64,000 nt of DNA from Acidimangrovimonas sediminis (lineage in GTDB: Bacteria; Pseudomonadota; Alphaproteobacteria; Rhodobacterales; Rhodobacteraceae), in the NCBI RefSeq assembly GCF_002871005.1, contig NZ_PHSN01000005.1, forward strand, positions 248,001 through 312,000. Reading direction: 5' to 3'. The translations under genes were made by a program, and so were the position numbers. A model generated the notes under the pieces. That model made no database searches. It saw nothing but the letters and a program-made list of their open reading frames with translations, and had not been told where the DNA came from. This document shows positions 32,265-40,995 of the stretch, piece after piece; positions within the stretch are counted from its first letter, which is position 1, and every line of letters begins with the position of its first letter.

Positions 32265-33491
32265 ATGTCCCTTGATATCGACCACGTCCGCAGCCTCTTC
32301 CCGGCCTTCGAGGAACCTCTCCTCCAGGACCAGGCATTCTTTGAAAATGCCGGTGGTTCCTATACTTGCGCGCCGGTCCTGAACCGGCTCTTCCGGTTTT
32401 ACCACGAACGCAAGGTGCAACCCTATGCGCCCTACGCGGCGTCCCAGCTCGGCGGTGCCGAAATGGACGAGGCGCGCGCCCGTCTTGCCGCCCTCATGGG
32501 GGTCGAGACCGACGAGGTAAGCTTTGGCCCCTCGACCTCGGCCAACACCTTCACGCTGGCGCAGGCGGTGCGCAAATGGCTTCCCGCTGATGCCGCGATC
32601 GTCGTCACCAACCAGGACCACGAGGCGAATTCCGGCCCCTGGCGCCGGCTGGCCGAGGACGGCGTCGAGATCCGCGAATGGCGCATGGATCCCGAGACCG
32701 GGCACCTCGACCCGGCTGCGCTGCGGGCGCTCTTGTCCGACGGCAAGGTGAAGCTGGTCTGCTTCCCCCATTGCTCGAACGTGGTGGGAGAGATCAACCC
32801 GGTGGCCGAGATCGTGGCGATCGCCCATGACGCCGGCGCCTATACCTGCGTCGACGGCGTCAGCTATGCGCCGCACGGCCTGCCGAACGTGGCGGAGCTG
32901 GGCGCCGACATCTACCTGTTCTCGGCCTACAAGGTGTACGGGCCGCACCAGGGCATCGCCGTGATCCGCCGCAAGATCGGCTTCGATCTGCCGAACCAGG
33001 CGCATTATTTCAACGGCGACGTGCTTTACAAGCGGTTCACGCCCGCCGGCCCGGACCATGCCCAGGTCGCGGCCTGCGCAGGGATCGCGGATTACATCGA
33101 CGGCCTGGCCGCCCATCATGGCGCGGGGCACGAGGCGCCGGCCGCGCGGGCGCGCATCGCCCACGACCTGATGCGCGGCCACGAGGTGGCATTGCTCCAG
33201 CCCTTGCTCGACTATCTCGCCGCGCGCAACGATGTCCGCCTGCTGGGGCCGCGCAAGGCGGCAGACCGGGCGCCGACCGTCGCGATCGCATGTCAGCGGC
33301 CGGGGGCGGCGCTTGCGGCCGACCTTGCGCCGCATGGCATCATGGCGGGCGGTGGCGATTTCTATGCCGTGCGCGCGCTCGAAGGCCTTGCGATTGAACC
33401 GGCCCACGGTGTGCTGCGTTTATCATTCGTGCACTACACGAGCGCGGCCGAGGTGGATAAGCTTATTGCGGCGCTTGACGAGGTTCTTTGA
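32265..33491 (+). CDS. Class V aminotransferase / cysteine desulfurase-like protein
   Basis: A 408-residue PLP enzyme of the class V (SufS/NifS-like) fold. The N-terminus FFENAGGSYTCAPV (26-39), the phosphate-binding region FGPSTSANTFTLAQ (87-100), NQDHEANSGPWRRLA (about 115-129) and the PLP lysine in LFSAYKVYGPHQG (about 223-235) are visible. The Cys-bearing loop of true desulfurases is missing; that region reads GIMAGGGDFYAVRALEGL (about 363-380). It may be a lyase or an atypical sulfur-handling enzyme (VC1184-like subgroup). It is 9 bases upstream of the photolyase gene, so probably co-transcribed. Substrate unknown. Confidence 0.8.
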   Translation: MSLDIDHVRSLFPAFEEPLLQDQAFFENAGGSYTCAPVLNRLFRFYHERKVQPYAPYAASQLGGAEMDEARARLAALMGVETDEVSFGPSTSANTFTLAQAVRKWLPADAAIVVTNQDHEANSGPWRRLAEDGVEIREWRMDPETGHLDPAALRALLSDGKVKLVCFPHCSNVVGEINPVAEIVAIAHDAGAYTCVDGVSYAPHGLPNVAELGADIYLFSAYKVYGPHQGIAVIRRKIGFDLPNQAHYFNGDVLYKRFTPAGPDHAQVAACAGIADYIDGLAAHHGAGHEAPAARARIAHDLMRGHEVALLQPLLDYLAARNDVRLLGPRKAADRAPTVAIACQRPGAALAADLAPHGIMAGGGDFYAVRALEGLAIEPAHGVLRLSFVHYTSAAEVDKLIAALDEVL

Positions 33492-33500
33492 AAGGAAACC

Positions 33501-34928
33501 ATGTCCGCCCCGATCCTGTGCTGGTTGCGCCGCGACTTGCGGCTTCATGACCACCCGATGTTGAGGCAGGCCGCCGACAGCGGTCGCCCGGTGATACCGG
33601 TCTTCATCCTCGACCCCGAGACCGAGGCGATCGGCGCCGCCGCGAAGTGGCGCCTGGGTGAGGGCGTCGCCTCTTTCGCCAACACCCTTGACGGGATCGG
33701 AAGCCGGCTGATCCTGCGGCGCGGCAAGGCGCTGGATGTCCTTCGCGATCTCGTGCAGGAGACCGGCACCGACACCGTATGGTGGGGGCGACTTTACGAT
33801 CCGGACGCGATCGTGCGCGACACCGCGGTGAAGGAGGGGCTGCGCGCCGACGGCTGCGAGGCCAGGAGTTTCCCCGGACATGTGTTGTTCGAGCCCTGGA
33901 CGGTCGAGACGACGACGGGCGGGCCCTACCGCGTCTATTCGCCGTTCTGGCGCTCGGTGCGCAACCGCGAGGTGGGCGAGGCCTGCGCCGGCCTGCGCAA
34001 GCTGTCCACGCCGGCCAACTGGCCCGGCAGCGACGCGCTGGACGACTGGGCGCTTGGCGCCGCGATGAACCGCGGCGCGGCCGTGGTCGCGAAATACGCC
34101 TGCATCGGCGAGGCCGCGGCGCGCCGGAGGCTCGACGATTTCCTCGACGGTCCGGTCGACGATTATGCCGAGGACCGCAACCTGCCGGGGATAGAGGCGA
34201 CCTCGCGCCTGTCCGAGAACCTGACCTACGGCGAGATCTCGCCGCGTGCCGTCTGGCTCGCCGCGATGGCGCAGCGCGCCGAGGGGCGGGGGGGCAAGGC
34301 GCGCGACAAGGGCCTGGAAACCTTCCTGAAGGAGGTGGTCTGGCGCGAGTTCGCCTATCACCTGATCTTCCACTTCCCGCATATCGTGACCGGCAACTGG
34401 CGCGAGGAATGGGACGACTTCCCCTGGCGGGGCGACAGCGGCGATGCAGAGGCCTGGCGCCGCGGCCTGACCGGAGAACCCTTCGTCGACGCCGCCATGC
34501 GCGAGATGTTCGTCACCGGGACGATGCACAACCGCGCGCGGATGATCGCGGCCTCCTACCTGACGAAGCACCTGATGACGCATTGGCAGGTGGGGATGGC
34601 GTGGTTCGCCGACTGCCTGACCGACTGGGACCCGGCGTCGAACGCCATGGGCTGGCAATGGGTTGCCGGTTCGGGGCCGGATGCGGCGCCCTATTTTCGT
34701 GTCTTCAACCCCGAGACGCAGGCGGAAAAGTTCGACCGCAAAGGCACTTACCGCCGGACCTTCCTGTACGAGGGGCAGGACGAACCGCCCGAACAGGCGC
34801 TGGATTACCTCGCCGCCGCGCCACGATCCTGGCGGCTCGGGCGCGACGACCGCCGGCCGGAAAAGCTCATCGACCTGTCGGAGGGGCGCAGTCGGGCACT
34901 TGAGGCCTACGAGTCACGCAAGGGATAG
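33501..34928 (+). CDS. phr: Deoxyribodipyrimidine photolyase
   Basis: A 475-residue class I CPD photolyase that uses blue light and FADH- to split cyclobutane pyrimidine dimers. The N-terminal antenna domain (ILCWLRRDLRLHDHP, 5-19) and the C-terminal FAD domain (from about 220; RLSENLTYGEISPRAVW, FLKEVVWREFAYHLIFHFP, and TGEPFVDAAMREMFVTGTMHNRARMIAASYL with CLTDWDPASNAMGWQWVAGSGPDAAPYFRVFNPETQAEKFD) are complete. GAAAGGA precedes the ATG. In R. sphaeroides the photolyase gene phrA responds to photo-oxidative stress; the neighbouring trgAB fits a stress cluster. Confidence 0.95.
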   Translation: MSAPILCWLRRDLRLHDHPMLRQAADSGRPVIPVFILDPETEAIGAAAKWRLGEGVASFANTLDGIGSRLILRRGKALDVLRDLVQETGTDTVWWGRLYDPDAIVRDTAVKEGLRADGCEARSFPGHVLFEPWTVETTTGGPYRVYSPFWRSVRNREVGEACAGLRKLSTPANWPGSDALDDWALGAAMNRGAAVVAKYACIGEAAARRRLDDFLDGPVDDYAEDRNLPGIEATSRLSENLTYGEISPRAVWLAAMAQRAEGRGGKARDKGLETFLKEVVWREFAYHLIFHFPHIVTGNWREEWDDFPWRGDSGDAEAWRRGLTGEPFVDAAMREMFVTGTMHNRARMIAASYLTKHLMTHWQVGMAWFADCLTDWDPASNAMGWQWVAGSGPDAAPYFRVFNPETQAEKFDRKGTYRRTFLYEGQDEPPEQALDYLAAAPRSWRLGRDDRRPEKLIDLSEGRSRALEAYESRKG

Positions 34929-35003
34929 TTCGCGCGCCGCCCCCTTGCGCCGGCGCGGCACGGCGCCAAGACTGCGCGGCGTCACCCTGTCCGGACCTGT
35001 GCC

Positions 35004-35471
35004 ATGCCCACCGCCGCCAAGCTTGTCTCTGCCGTGCTGTTCGCCCTGATCGGCTATGGTGCGGCGCGTCAGGTCGAGATCCTGACAGCCGCCGGGGCGT
35101 TCGAGCCGATCCTCCCGCACGAGACGCTGTTCGGCAGCTTCGCGCTGATCGTGTCGGCGATCGGCCTCGTCTCCGGCTGGTTGGTGATGGGTGACCTGGT
35201 GGGCAAGGGGATGGGCGTCGCCCTCGGTTCGGGGATCCAGACGGTGGTCACGCTGGTTTTCTTCGCGATCGTGCTGTTCTCGATCCGCGAGATGATCCTC
35301 CGGGCGATGAAGATGCGCTATCACGGGACGTTCGAGGCGATCCAGGGGATGTTGGGCCTCTCCTATGATTACGCGCATGTCCTGTTGAACCCCGCCGTGT
35401 CGGGGCTCCTTGTCGTTGCGGGGGCGGTGGCGGGCCTCGTGGTCGAAGCCACCGCGCGGCGGTGGCGCTGA
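35004..35471 (+). CDS. trgA: TrgA family membrane protein (tellurite resistance)
   Basis: A 155-residue inner-membrane protein with four hydrophobic segments (about 5-22, 44-66, 73-98, 129-148). Length and layout, and above all its coupling to a TrgB-type Nudix protein, match TrgA of R. sphaeroides, where trgAB contributes to high-level tellurite resistance. The biochemical role is unknown. The stop overlaps the trgB ATG by 1 base (TGATG). Confidence 0.8.
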   Translation: MPTAAKLVSAVLFALIGYGAARQVEILTAAGAFEPILPHETLFGSFALIVSAIGLVSGWLVMGDLVGKGMGVALGSGIQTVVTLVFFAIVLFSIREMILRAMKMRYHGTFEAIQGMLGLSYDYAHVLLNPAVSGLLVVAGAVAGLVVEATARRWR

Positions 35472-36601
35472 TGGCCGATTACTTCTTCTACGGCACTCTG
35501 TGCCATGGCCCGCTCCTTGCCGCGGTGGCCGGGCGCCCCATCGCGACGGAGCCCGCGACACTGGCCGATCACGCCGTCTACTGGGCCGAGGGGCAGAGCT
35601 TTCCGGTGATCGTGCCGGAGGCTGGGGGGCGGGCGCAGGGCCGCCTTGCACTGGGGCTGACAGAGGCGGAGGCGGCGCGCCTCGACTATTACGAGGGCGG
35701 CTTTGCCTATGCCCACCGGGAGGTGACGCTTGCGACCGGCGCGGGCGCGGAAGAGGGGCGGACGAGGGCCAGGGTCTACCTGCCCGAACCGGGCCGCTGG
35801 GCCCCCGGTGCGCCCTGGTCGCTTGACGATTGGGCGGCGCAATGGGGGGCGCTGGTAACTGGTGCCGCATCGGAATTCCTTGCCGGCATGGGGCATCTGC
35901 CGGCCGAGCGGATGATGGCGCGCTACGGCAAGCTGATGTCGCGCGCCGCCGACCGTCAACGCGCCGAAGCCGCGCCCAGGCCTGCCGCGCTGCGCCGTCT
36001 TCCGGTGCCGGAGGATGTGCAGATCTCGGCCGTCGACAGGCCCTGGGCGGGGTTCTTCGCGGTCGAGGCCTGGCGGTTGCGCCATCGCCGCTTCGACGGC
36101 GGGCTGACGCCCGAGATCGAGCGCGAGGTTTTCATCTCGCCCGACGCCGTGACGGTGCTGCCCTACGATCCGGTCCGCGACCGGGTGATGCTCGTCGAAC
36201 AGTTCCGGGCCGGTCCGATCGCCCGCGGCGATCCCGCGGCCTGGCAGATCGAGGCGATCGCCGGGCTGATCGACCCGGGCGAAACCCCCGAACAGGCAGC
36301 CCGGCGCGAGGCCGCGGAGGAGGCCGGGATCGCGCTGCAGGAGTTGCTCCACGCCGCGGGCTATTACTCCGCGACCGGGGCGCGAACGGAATTCGTGCAT
36401 TCCTACATCGCCATTGCCGACCTGCCGGAGGATGCGGCGGGCCTTGGCGGTCTGGCCTCGGAGGTGGAGGATATCCGCAGCCACGTGGTGTCCTTCGCCA
36501 TGCTGATGGACCTTGTCGCCAGCGGCGAGGCCGGCAACGCGCCGCTTCTGGTCTCGGCGCTCTGGCTCGCCCGGGAACGCGACCGGCTGCGCGCCGTCTG
36601 A
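35471..36601 (+). CDS. trgB: TrgB: gamma-glutamylcyclotransferase-like domain fused to a Nudix hydrolase
   Basis: A 376-residue two-domain protein. The N-terminal part (about 1-150) is of the AIG2/gamma-glutamylcyclotransferase type, beginning ADYFFYGTLCHGPLLAAVAG. The C-terminal part (about 180-376) is an ADP-ribose-pyrophosphatase-type Nudix hydrolase with a complete Nudix box GX5EX7REUXEEXGU (about 267-289) after AAWQIEAIAG. This fusion beside a small membrane protein is the arrangement of trgAB in R. sphaeroides. Why it protects from tellurite is unknown; clearing of damaged nucleotides or glutathione metabolism is possible. I chose ATG 35471, overlapping the trgA stop; a GTG at 35462 is in frame. 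Confidence 0.88.
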   Translation: MADYFFYGTLCHGPLLAAVAGRPIATEPATLADHAVYWAEGQSFPVIVPEAGGRAQGRLALGLTEAEAARLDYYEGGFAYAHREVTLATGAGAEEGRTRARVYLPEPGRWAPGAPWSLDDWAAQWGALVTGAASEFLAGMGHLPAERMMARYGKLMSRAADRQRAEAAPRPAALRRLPVPEDVQISAVDRPWAGFFAVEAWRLRHRRFDGGLTPEIEREVFISPDAVTVLPYDPVRDRVMLVEQFRAGPIARGDPAAWQIEAIAGLIDPGETPEQAARREAAEEAGIALQELLHAAGYYSATGARTEFVHSYIAIADLPEDAAGLGGLASEVEDIRSHVVSFAMLMDLVASGEAGNAPLLVSALWLARERDRLRAV

Positions 36602-36626
36602 TCCCGGCCTTTCCGGGGCCACGGGC

Positions 36627-36648
36627 CAAATTCCTTCGAAGGGATTTG
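36627..36648. terminator. Near-perfect 22-bp palindrome after trgB
   Basis: CAAATTCCTT-CGAAGGGATTTG is palindromic except for one pair. It lies 26 bases after the trgB stop, in a 259-base gap with no gene, and may be a terminator or a dispersed intergenic repeat. Confidence 0.5.
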
Positions 36649-36860
36649 TCTGGTCTCCGGCTGAGCGCGTCGCCCTTACCTCGCGAGGGTGCCGTCCCGA
36701 TCTGCCGAGCACGGACCACCGGGCATGGGGCTGGTGTGCCCCGCCGGCCCGGTGCGCGGCTTGTTTACCGCGGGCGGCTGGTCATCGCCGCCGCAAGCTG
36801 GCATTGAAAGCGCAATCCGCCGCGCCATTTCCTCCGGCGGACCCATTCCGGGACGCATTC

Positions 36861-38261
36861 ATGCCGACAGCCGCCTTTCGCGCCCTGCTGCGGTCGCGGG
36901 CCATGCCCCTGATCGTCGCCGTGGCGCTGTTCATGGAGAATCTCGACGCCAGCGTCATCTCCACCTCGCTGCCCGAGATCGCCCGCGATTTCGGCACCAG
37001 CCCGATCCACTTGAAGCTTGCGCTGACCTCCTACCTGCTGGCGCTCGCCATCTTCATCCCGGCCTCGGGCTGGATGGCGGATCACTTCGGCGCGCGCCGG
37101 GTGTTCCGCTGGGCGATCGTGGTCTTTGCCGCGGGATCCATCGGCTGCGGCGCGTCGAATTCGATGGCCACGCTGATCGCGGCGCGGATCCTGCAGGGGA
37201 TCGGTGGGTCGATGATGGTGCCGGTGGGGCGGCTGATCGTGCTGCGCACCTTGCCGAAATCGGAACTGGTCACCGGTCTGGCCTGGCTGACCGTGCCGGC
37301 ACTGGTCGGCCCGGTGATCGGGCCGCTGGTGGGCGGGGCGATCACGACCTGGTGGACCTGGCGCTGGATCTTCTGGATCAACATCCCGATCGCCGCCGTG
37401 GGCCTCGTGCTGGTTACCCTGTTCATTCCGCAGATCCGCACCGACCAGGTCCGGGCCTTCGACTTCAAGGGGTTCGTGTTGCTGGGGCCGGGGCTTGCGG
37501 CGTTCCTCACCGGGGTGACGCTGGCCGGGCTGCATCTGTCGTCGCCGCTGTGGATGGCGGGGTTCACCCTGGGCGGCCTTGCGCTGGTCTGGGCCTATGC
37601 CGGCCACGCGCGGCGCGTGGAGGCGCCGCTTGTCGACCTGCGCCTTCTGCAGATCCCTACCTTCCGGCTGGCCGCGGTGGGGGGCACCTTCTTCCGGGTC
37701 GGCGGCGGGGCGCTGCCGTTCCTCCTGCCGCTGATGTTCCAGCTGGGGTTCGGCCTGTCGCCGTTCCAGTCCGGGGCGCTGACCTTCGCCACCGGGGCAG
37801 GGGCGATCTTCATGAAGTTCCTCGCCAAGCCGATCCTTGATCGCTGGGGGTTCCGCCGGGTGCTGATCGCCAATGCGCTGCTTTCCTCGGTGGTGCTGAT
37901 GCTGCCCGGCACCTTCACGCCGGTCACGCCCTGGCTCTGGATGGTGGCGATCCTGTTCCTCGGCGGGATCGGGCGGTCGCTGCAATTCACCTCGATCAAC
38001 GCGATGGCCTATTCCGAGGTGCCCGATCAGCGGATGTCGTCGGCGACCTCGTTCAACTCGGTGCTGCAGCAGCTGTCGCGGTCGGTGGGGATCACGGTGG
38101 CGGCGTTCTCGATCACCGGGGTGCAGGCGGCGCAGGGCGGGCAGATCACCGCCGCCACCTTCCCGCCGGTCTTCGTCATCGTCGGCGGGGTGTCGATGAT
38201 CTCGGTCCTGTTCTTCCTGCGGCTCGCGCGGGACGCGGGCGGCGCATTGCTGGCGAAATAA
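36861..38261 (+). CDS. DHA2-type MFS multidrug exporter
   Basis: A 466-residue membrane transporter of the major facilitator superfamily, drug:proton antiporter type with 14 predicted helices. The N-terminal part IVAVALFMENLDASVISTSLPEIARDFG (about 14-41) contains the LD..V..T/SLP signature of the QacA/EmrB group; motif A is seen as GWMADHFGARRVFRWAI (about 71-87), and motif C as VPALVGPVIGPLVGGAI (about 147-163). No periplasmic adaptor gene is adjacent, so it probably acts alone in the inner membrane. The ATG 36861 fits the family start, but its ribosome site is weak; the upstream 259 bases hold only the palindrome after trgB. Confidence 0.9.
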   Translation: MPTAAFRALLRSRAMPLIVAVALFMENLDASVISTSLPEIARDFGTSPIHLKLALTSYLLALAIFIPASGWMADHFGARRVFRWAIVVFAAGSIGCGASNSMATLIAARILQGIGGSMMVPVGRLIVLRTLPKSELVTGLAWLTVPALVGPVIGPLVGGAITTWWTWRWIFWINIPIAAVGLVLVTLFIPQIRTDQVRAFDFKGFVLLGPGLAAFLTGVTLAGLHLSSPLWMAGFTLGGLALVWAYAGHARRVEAPLVDLRLLQIPTFRLAAVGGTFFRVGGGALPFLLPLMFQLGFGLSPFQSGALTFATGAGAIFMKFLAKPILDRWGFRRVLIANALLSSVVLMLPGTFTPVTPWLWMVAILFLGGIGRSLQFTSINAMAYSEVPDQRMSSATSFNSVLQQLSRSVGITVAAFSITGVQAAQGGQITAATFPPVFVIVGGVSMISVLFFLRLARDAGGALLAK

Positions 38262-38499
38262 CCGGGCTGGCGAGACAGCCGGGCGGCACGATCGGCGCGC
38301 TCGCCCGGCGCCCTGGCCGACCGGGAAGAGAGCGCGCAGGGGCCTGATGACACAGCCTGTGACCCGTCGGTGCCCCGCCCGAGAGCAAGGCACTTCCTGC
38401 CTCCTCGGTGCATTGTCCCGCCCGTCGTGCCTCGCCCCGGCGCTGGCACCGCTGGAACCCCTGCCCAGGGGAGGGGTTGTCAGGGCATCCGGCAACGAG

Positions 38500-38519
38500 A
38501 TATGCACACAAGCGCATAT
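38500..38519. promoter_or_regulatory. Inverted-repeat operator upstream of the persulfide-dioxygenase-like gene
   Basis: ATATGC-ACACAAGC-GCATAT is a perfect 6-8-6 inverted repeat ending 12 bases before the ATG at 38532. N8-spaced inverted repeats are used by ArsR-type sulfide sensors of the BigR/SqrR group, which control such enzymes; assignment to that regulator is inference. Confidence 0.65.
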
Positions 38520-38531
38520 AAGGAGGATTTC

Positions 38532-39431
38532 ATGGAGGTTACCGCGACACCCGCCGCGACACCCGTCGTCAAGGGGTTCTGGGACGAGGCGACCGGCAGT
38601 TGGCAATACGTGTTCCACGACCCGGCCACGATGAGGGGGGCCATCGTCGACCCGGTCCTCGATTTCGACCCGGCGGCCGCGGCCATCGCGACCACCAATG
38701 CCGAGGCGCTGCTGGACTATGTCCGGACGCAGGGCATCACCCTCGACTGGATCCTCGACACGCACCCCCATGCCGATCACTTCTCGGCCGCGGTGTGGCT
38801 CTCGGAGCAGACCGGCGCGCCGCGCGCGATCGGCGAGAAGGTGGTGGGGGTCCAGAAGCTCTGGAAGAAGATCTACCACCTTGCCGACGACTTCCCCACC
38901 GACGGAAGCCAGTGGGACCGGCTGTTGGCCGATGGCGACAGCTTCATGGTGGGCAATGTGCCGGTCAGCGTGATCTTCTCGCCCGGGCATACGCTTGCCT
39001 CGATCACCTATGTCGCGGGGGATGCGGCTTTCGTGCACGATACGCTGATGATGCCCGACAGCGGCACCAGCCGGGCGGATTTTCCGGGCGGATCCTCGGC
39101 GGATCTTTACGAGACATTGCAGAAGATCCTGGCGCTGCCCGACAGCACGCGGATCTTCGTCGGCCACGATTACGGCAAGGACGGCCGCACCGCGGCGGGC
39201 GAGACGACGGTCGCCGAGACGAAGGCGGAGAACATCCACCTCGGTGACGCACCGGACGAGGCCACCTACCGCAAGCGCCGCGACGACCGCGACGCGACCC
39301 TGCCGCTGCCCAAGCTGATGCTCTACGCGCTGCAGGTGAACATCCGCGGCGGGCGGCTGCCCGCGCCGGAGGAGGACGGCCGGTCCTACCTGAAGATCCC
39401 GGTGGGGTATTTCACGCCGCCGGCCGGGTAG
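38532..39431 (+). CDS. Metallo-beta-lactamase-fold hydrolase, ETHE1/Blh persulfide dioxygenase-like
   Basis: A 299-residue MBL-fold enzyme with the metal motif THPHADH (about 76-82), HTLAS (about 157-161), the Asp of FVHDTLMMPDSGTSRADFPGG (about 170-190) and the last His in IFVGHDYG (about 213-220). These fit the persulfide dioxygenase/Blh group, which oxidises glutathione persulfide to sulfite. Blh in Agrobacterium and Xylella is controlled by BigR, in line with the inverted repeat just upstream. AAGGAGGA precedes the ATG. No bigR, sqr or rhodanese gene is adjacent, so persulfide as substrate is inferred from motifs and operator. Confidence 0.82.
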   Translation: MEVTATPAATPVVKGFWDEATGSWQYVFHDPATMRGAIVDPVLDFDPAAAAIATTNAEALLDYVRTQGITLDWILDTHPHADHFSAAVWLSEQTGAPRAIGEKVVGVQKLWKKIYHLADDFPTDGSQWDRLLADGDSFMVGNVPVSVIFSPGHTLASITYVAGDAAFVHDTLMMPDSGTSRADFPGGSSADLYETLQKILALPDSTRIFVGHDYGKDGRTAAGETTVAETKAENIHLGDAPDEATYRKRRDDRDATLPLPKLMLYALQVNIRGGRLPAPEEDGRSYLKIPVGYFTPPAG

Positions 39432-39572
39432 GGGGCGGTCGGGGCGCCGCCGTGATCCTGCCGTGATCCCGCCGCGCTCTGCGCCGCCACGCACATATTG
39501 CCTGCGTGGCGCCCTCCTGACGCGGGGGCGGGGGGGCGCTATCCTGCCCGCGACCCCGAACAGGAGAGCGCC

Positions 39573-40511
39573 ATGAGCTGGAACCCCGCCCTCGATCCCG
39601 ACATTCCCCTCGGCGATGCCGTCGATGCGATCGAGACCGTCATCGTCCCCCGGGCCCGCGACCTCGGTGGGTTCGAGGTGATGCGCGCGCTGCCCTCGGC
39701 GCAGCGCCAGATGGTCGGCCCCTTCATCTTCTTCGATCAGGTGGGCCCGGCCGAGTTTCTCACCGGGCAGGGCATCGACGTCCGCCCGCACCCGCATATC
39801 GGCCTCGGCACCGTCACCTACCTTTACCAGGGGCGGCTGCATCATCGCGATTCGCTGGGCACCGACCAGTGGATCGAGCCCGGCGCCGTGAACTGGATGG
39901 TCGCCGGCCACGGCATCACCCATTCCGAACGTACCGACGAGGGAGAGCGCGACCACGCCCGTCAGATGATGGGCGTGCAGACCTGGCTGGCGCTACCGGA
40001 ATCGCAGGAAGAGGGGGCGGCGGGCTTCTTTCACGTGCCCCGGGCCGATCTTCCCATGCTGGAGGCCGAGGGCAAGACGCTGCGGCTCATCCTCGGCACC
40101 GGCTGGGGCGAACGCGCGCCGATCGAGATGCCTTCGGAAACCTTCTACGCCGATGCGGAACTGGCACCGGGGGCCGCGCTGCCCTTGCCCGACGATCACG
40201 AGGATCGCGGCGTCTACGTGCTGCAAGGCTTGGTTTCCGTGGGCGGCGAAAGCTATGAAAAGGGCCGCATGCTGGTGTTTCGCCCCGGCGACCGGATCGC
40301 GGTGAAGGCCGGCGCTCAGGGCGCGCGGATCCTGCTTCTGGGCGGCGCCACGATGGGCGGGCACCGGTACATCTGGTGGAATTTCGTGGCCTCGTCGAAG
40401 GAAAAGATCGAGGCGGCCAAGGAGGCCTGGCGTGCCGGCGACTGGGCGCACGGCCGCTTTCGTCTGCCGCCCGGGGACGATGCCGAATTCATCCCCGCGC
40501 CGGACCGCTAG
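39573..40511 (+). CDS. Pirin family protein
   Basis: A 312-residue bicupin of the pirin family, non-haem iron proteins, some with quercetinase or redox-sensor activity. The N-terminal cupin has the metal motif RPHPHIGLGTVTYLYQGRLHHRDSLG (about 69-94) and the NWMVAGHGITHSER signature (about 107-120). The second, shorter cupin spans about 185-280. CAGGAGAG precedes ATG 39573. It stands 141 bases after the MBL-fold gene; there is no clear partner. Confidence 0.92.
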   Translation: MSWNPALDPDIPLGDAVDAIETVIVPRARDLGGFEVMRALPSAQRQMVGPFIFFDQVGPAEFLTGQGIDVRPHPHIGLGTVTYLYQGRLHHRDSLGTDQWIEPGAVNWMVAGHGITHSERTDEGERDHARQMMGVQTWLALPESQEEGAAGFFHVPRADLPMLEAEGKTLRLILGTGWGERAPIEMPSETFYADAELAPGAALPLPDDHEDRGVYVLQGLVSVGGESYEKGRMLVFRPGDRIAVKAGAQGARILLLGGATMGGHRYIWWNFVASSKEKIEAAKEAWRAGDWAHGRFRLPPGDDAEFIPAPDR

Positions 40512-40618
40512 GGGGCGCGCGGTGCCGCGGGCGGAGCGCGCGGGGGTCTGCGCGCGGGCCCGCGGGCCGCACCGGAGACGGATCGTGCAGGCAGGTGCGA
40601 TTTTCCCCGGATCGGTGC

Positions 40619-40647
40619 TTGACGGCGCCTTCGGCCATGCGTAATAC
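40619..40647 (+). promoter_or_regulatory. Consensus sigma-70 promoter of the tRNA-Asp array
   Basis: TTGACG (-35), a 17-base spacer and TAATAC (-10) give a near-ideal housekeeping promoter. The first tRNA-Asp begins 34 bases after the -10. Confidence 0.8.
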
Positions 40648-40680
40648 CCCCCTCACGCTTGGACGATCCGGGCGGGGCGA

Positions 40681-40757
40681 GCGGTTGTAGCTCAGTTGGT
40701 TAGAGTACCGGCCTGTCACGCCGGGGGTCGCGGGTTCGAGCCCCGTCAACCGCGCCA
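40681..40757 (+). tRNA. trnD: tRNA-Asp (GTC), copy 1
   Basis: A 77-base gene with encoded CCA. The acceptor stem GCGGTTG pairs with CAACCGC. The anticodon loop reads CTGTCAC, giving anticodon GTC for Asp. D and T arms (GGTTCGAGCCC) are regular. It is the first of three copies, 119 bases apart. Confidence 0.97.
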
Positions 40758-40799
40758 CCGCCCCGGATCGTCCGCGTGTTTTGCCTGAAAAGGCCCTGC

Positions 40800-40876
40800 G
40801 CGGTTGTAGCTCAGTTGGTTAGAGTACCGGCCTGTCACGCCGGGGGTCGCGGGTTCGAGCCCCGTCAACCGCGCCA
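40800..40876 (+). tRNA. trnD: tRNA-Asp (GTC), copy 2
   Basis: Identical in sequence to copy 1, with encoded CCA and anticodon GTC. Probably processed from the same transcript. Confidence 0.97.
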
Positions 40877-40918
40877 CCGCCCCGGATCGTCCGAGTGTTT
40901 TGCCTGAAAAGGCCCTGC

Positions 40919-40995
40919 GCGGTTGTAGCTCAGTTGGTTAGAGTACCGGCCTGTCACGCCGGGGGTCGCGGGTTCGAGCCCCGTCAACCGCGCCA
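40919..40995 (+). tRNA. trnD: tRNA-Asp (GTC), copy 3
   Basis: Identical to copies 1 and 2, with encoded CCA. It is last in the array; downstream sequence differs from the repeat spacer. Confidence 0.97.

Larger units (their letters stand above)
40681..40995 (+). repeat. Tandem array of three 119-bp units, each a tRNA-Asp gene plus spacer
   Basis: tRNA genes start at 40681, 40800 and 40919. All three are identical, and the two 42-base spacers differ at one position. A reverse copy of part of the spacer (GGACGATCCGGGCGGGG) lies just before the first tRNA at 40661-40677. This shows a recent tandem triplication. Confidence 0.95.

Noticed and set aside
36765-39956. Minus-strand open frame of more than 1000 codons
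   Set aside because: It lies antisense to the MFS, MBL and pirin genes, which have clear motifs; long antisense frames are usual at this GC content.
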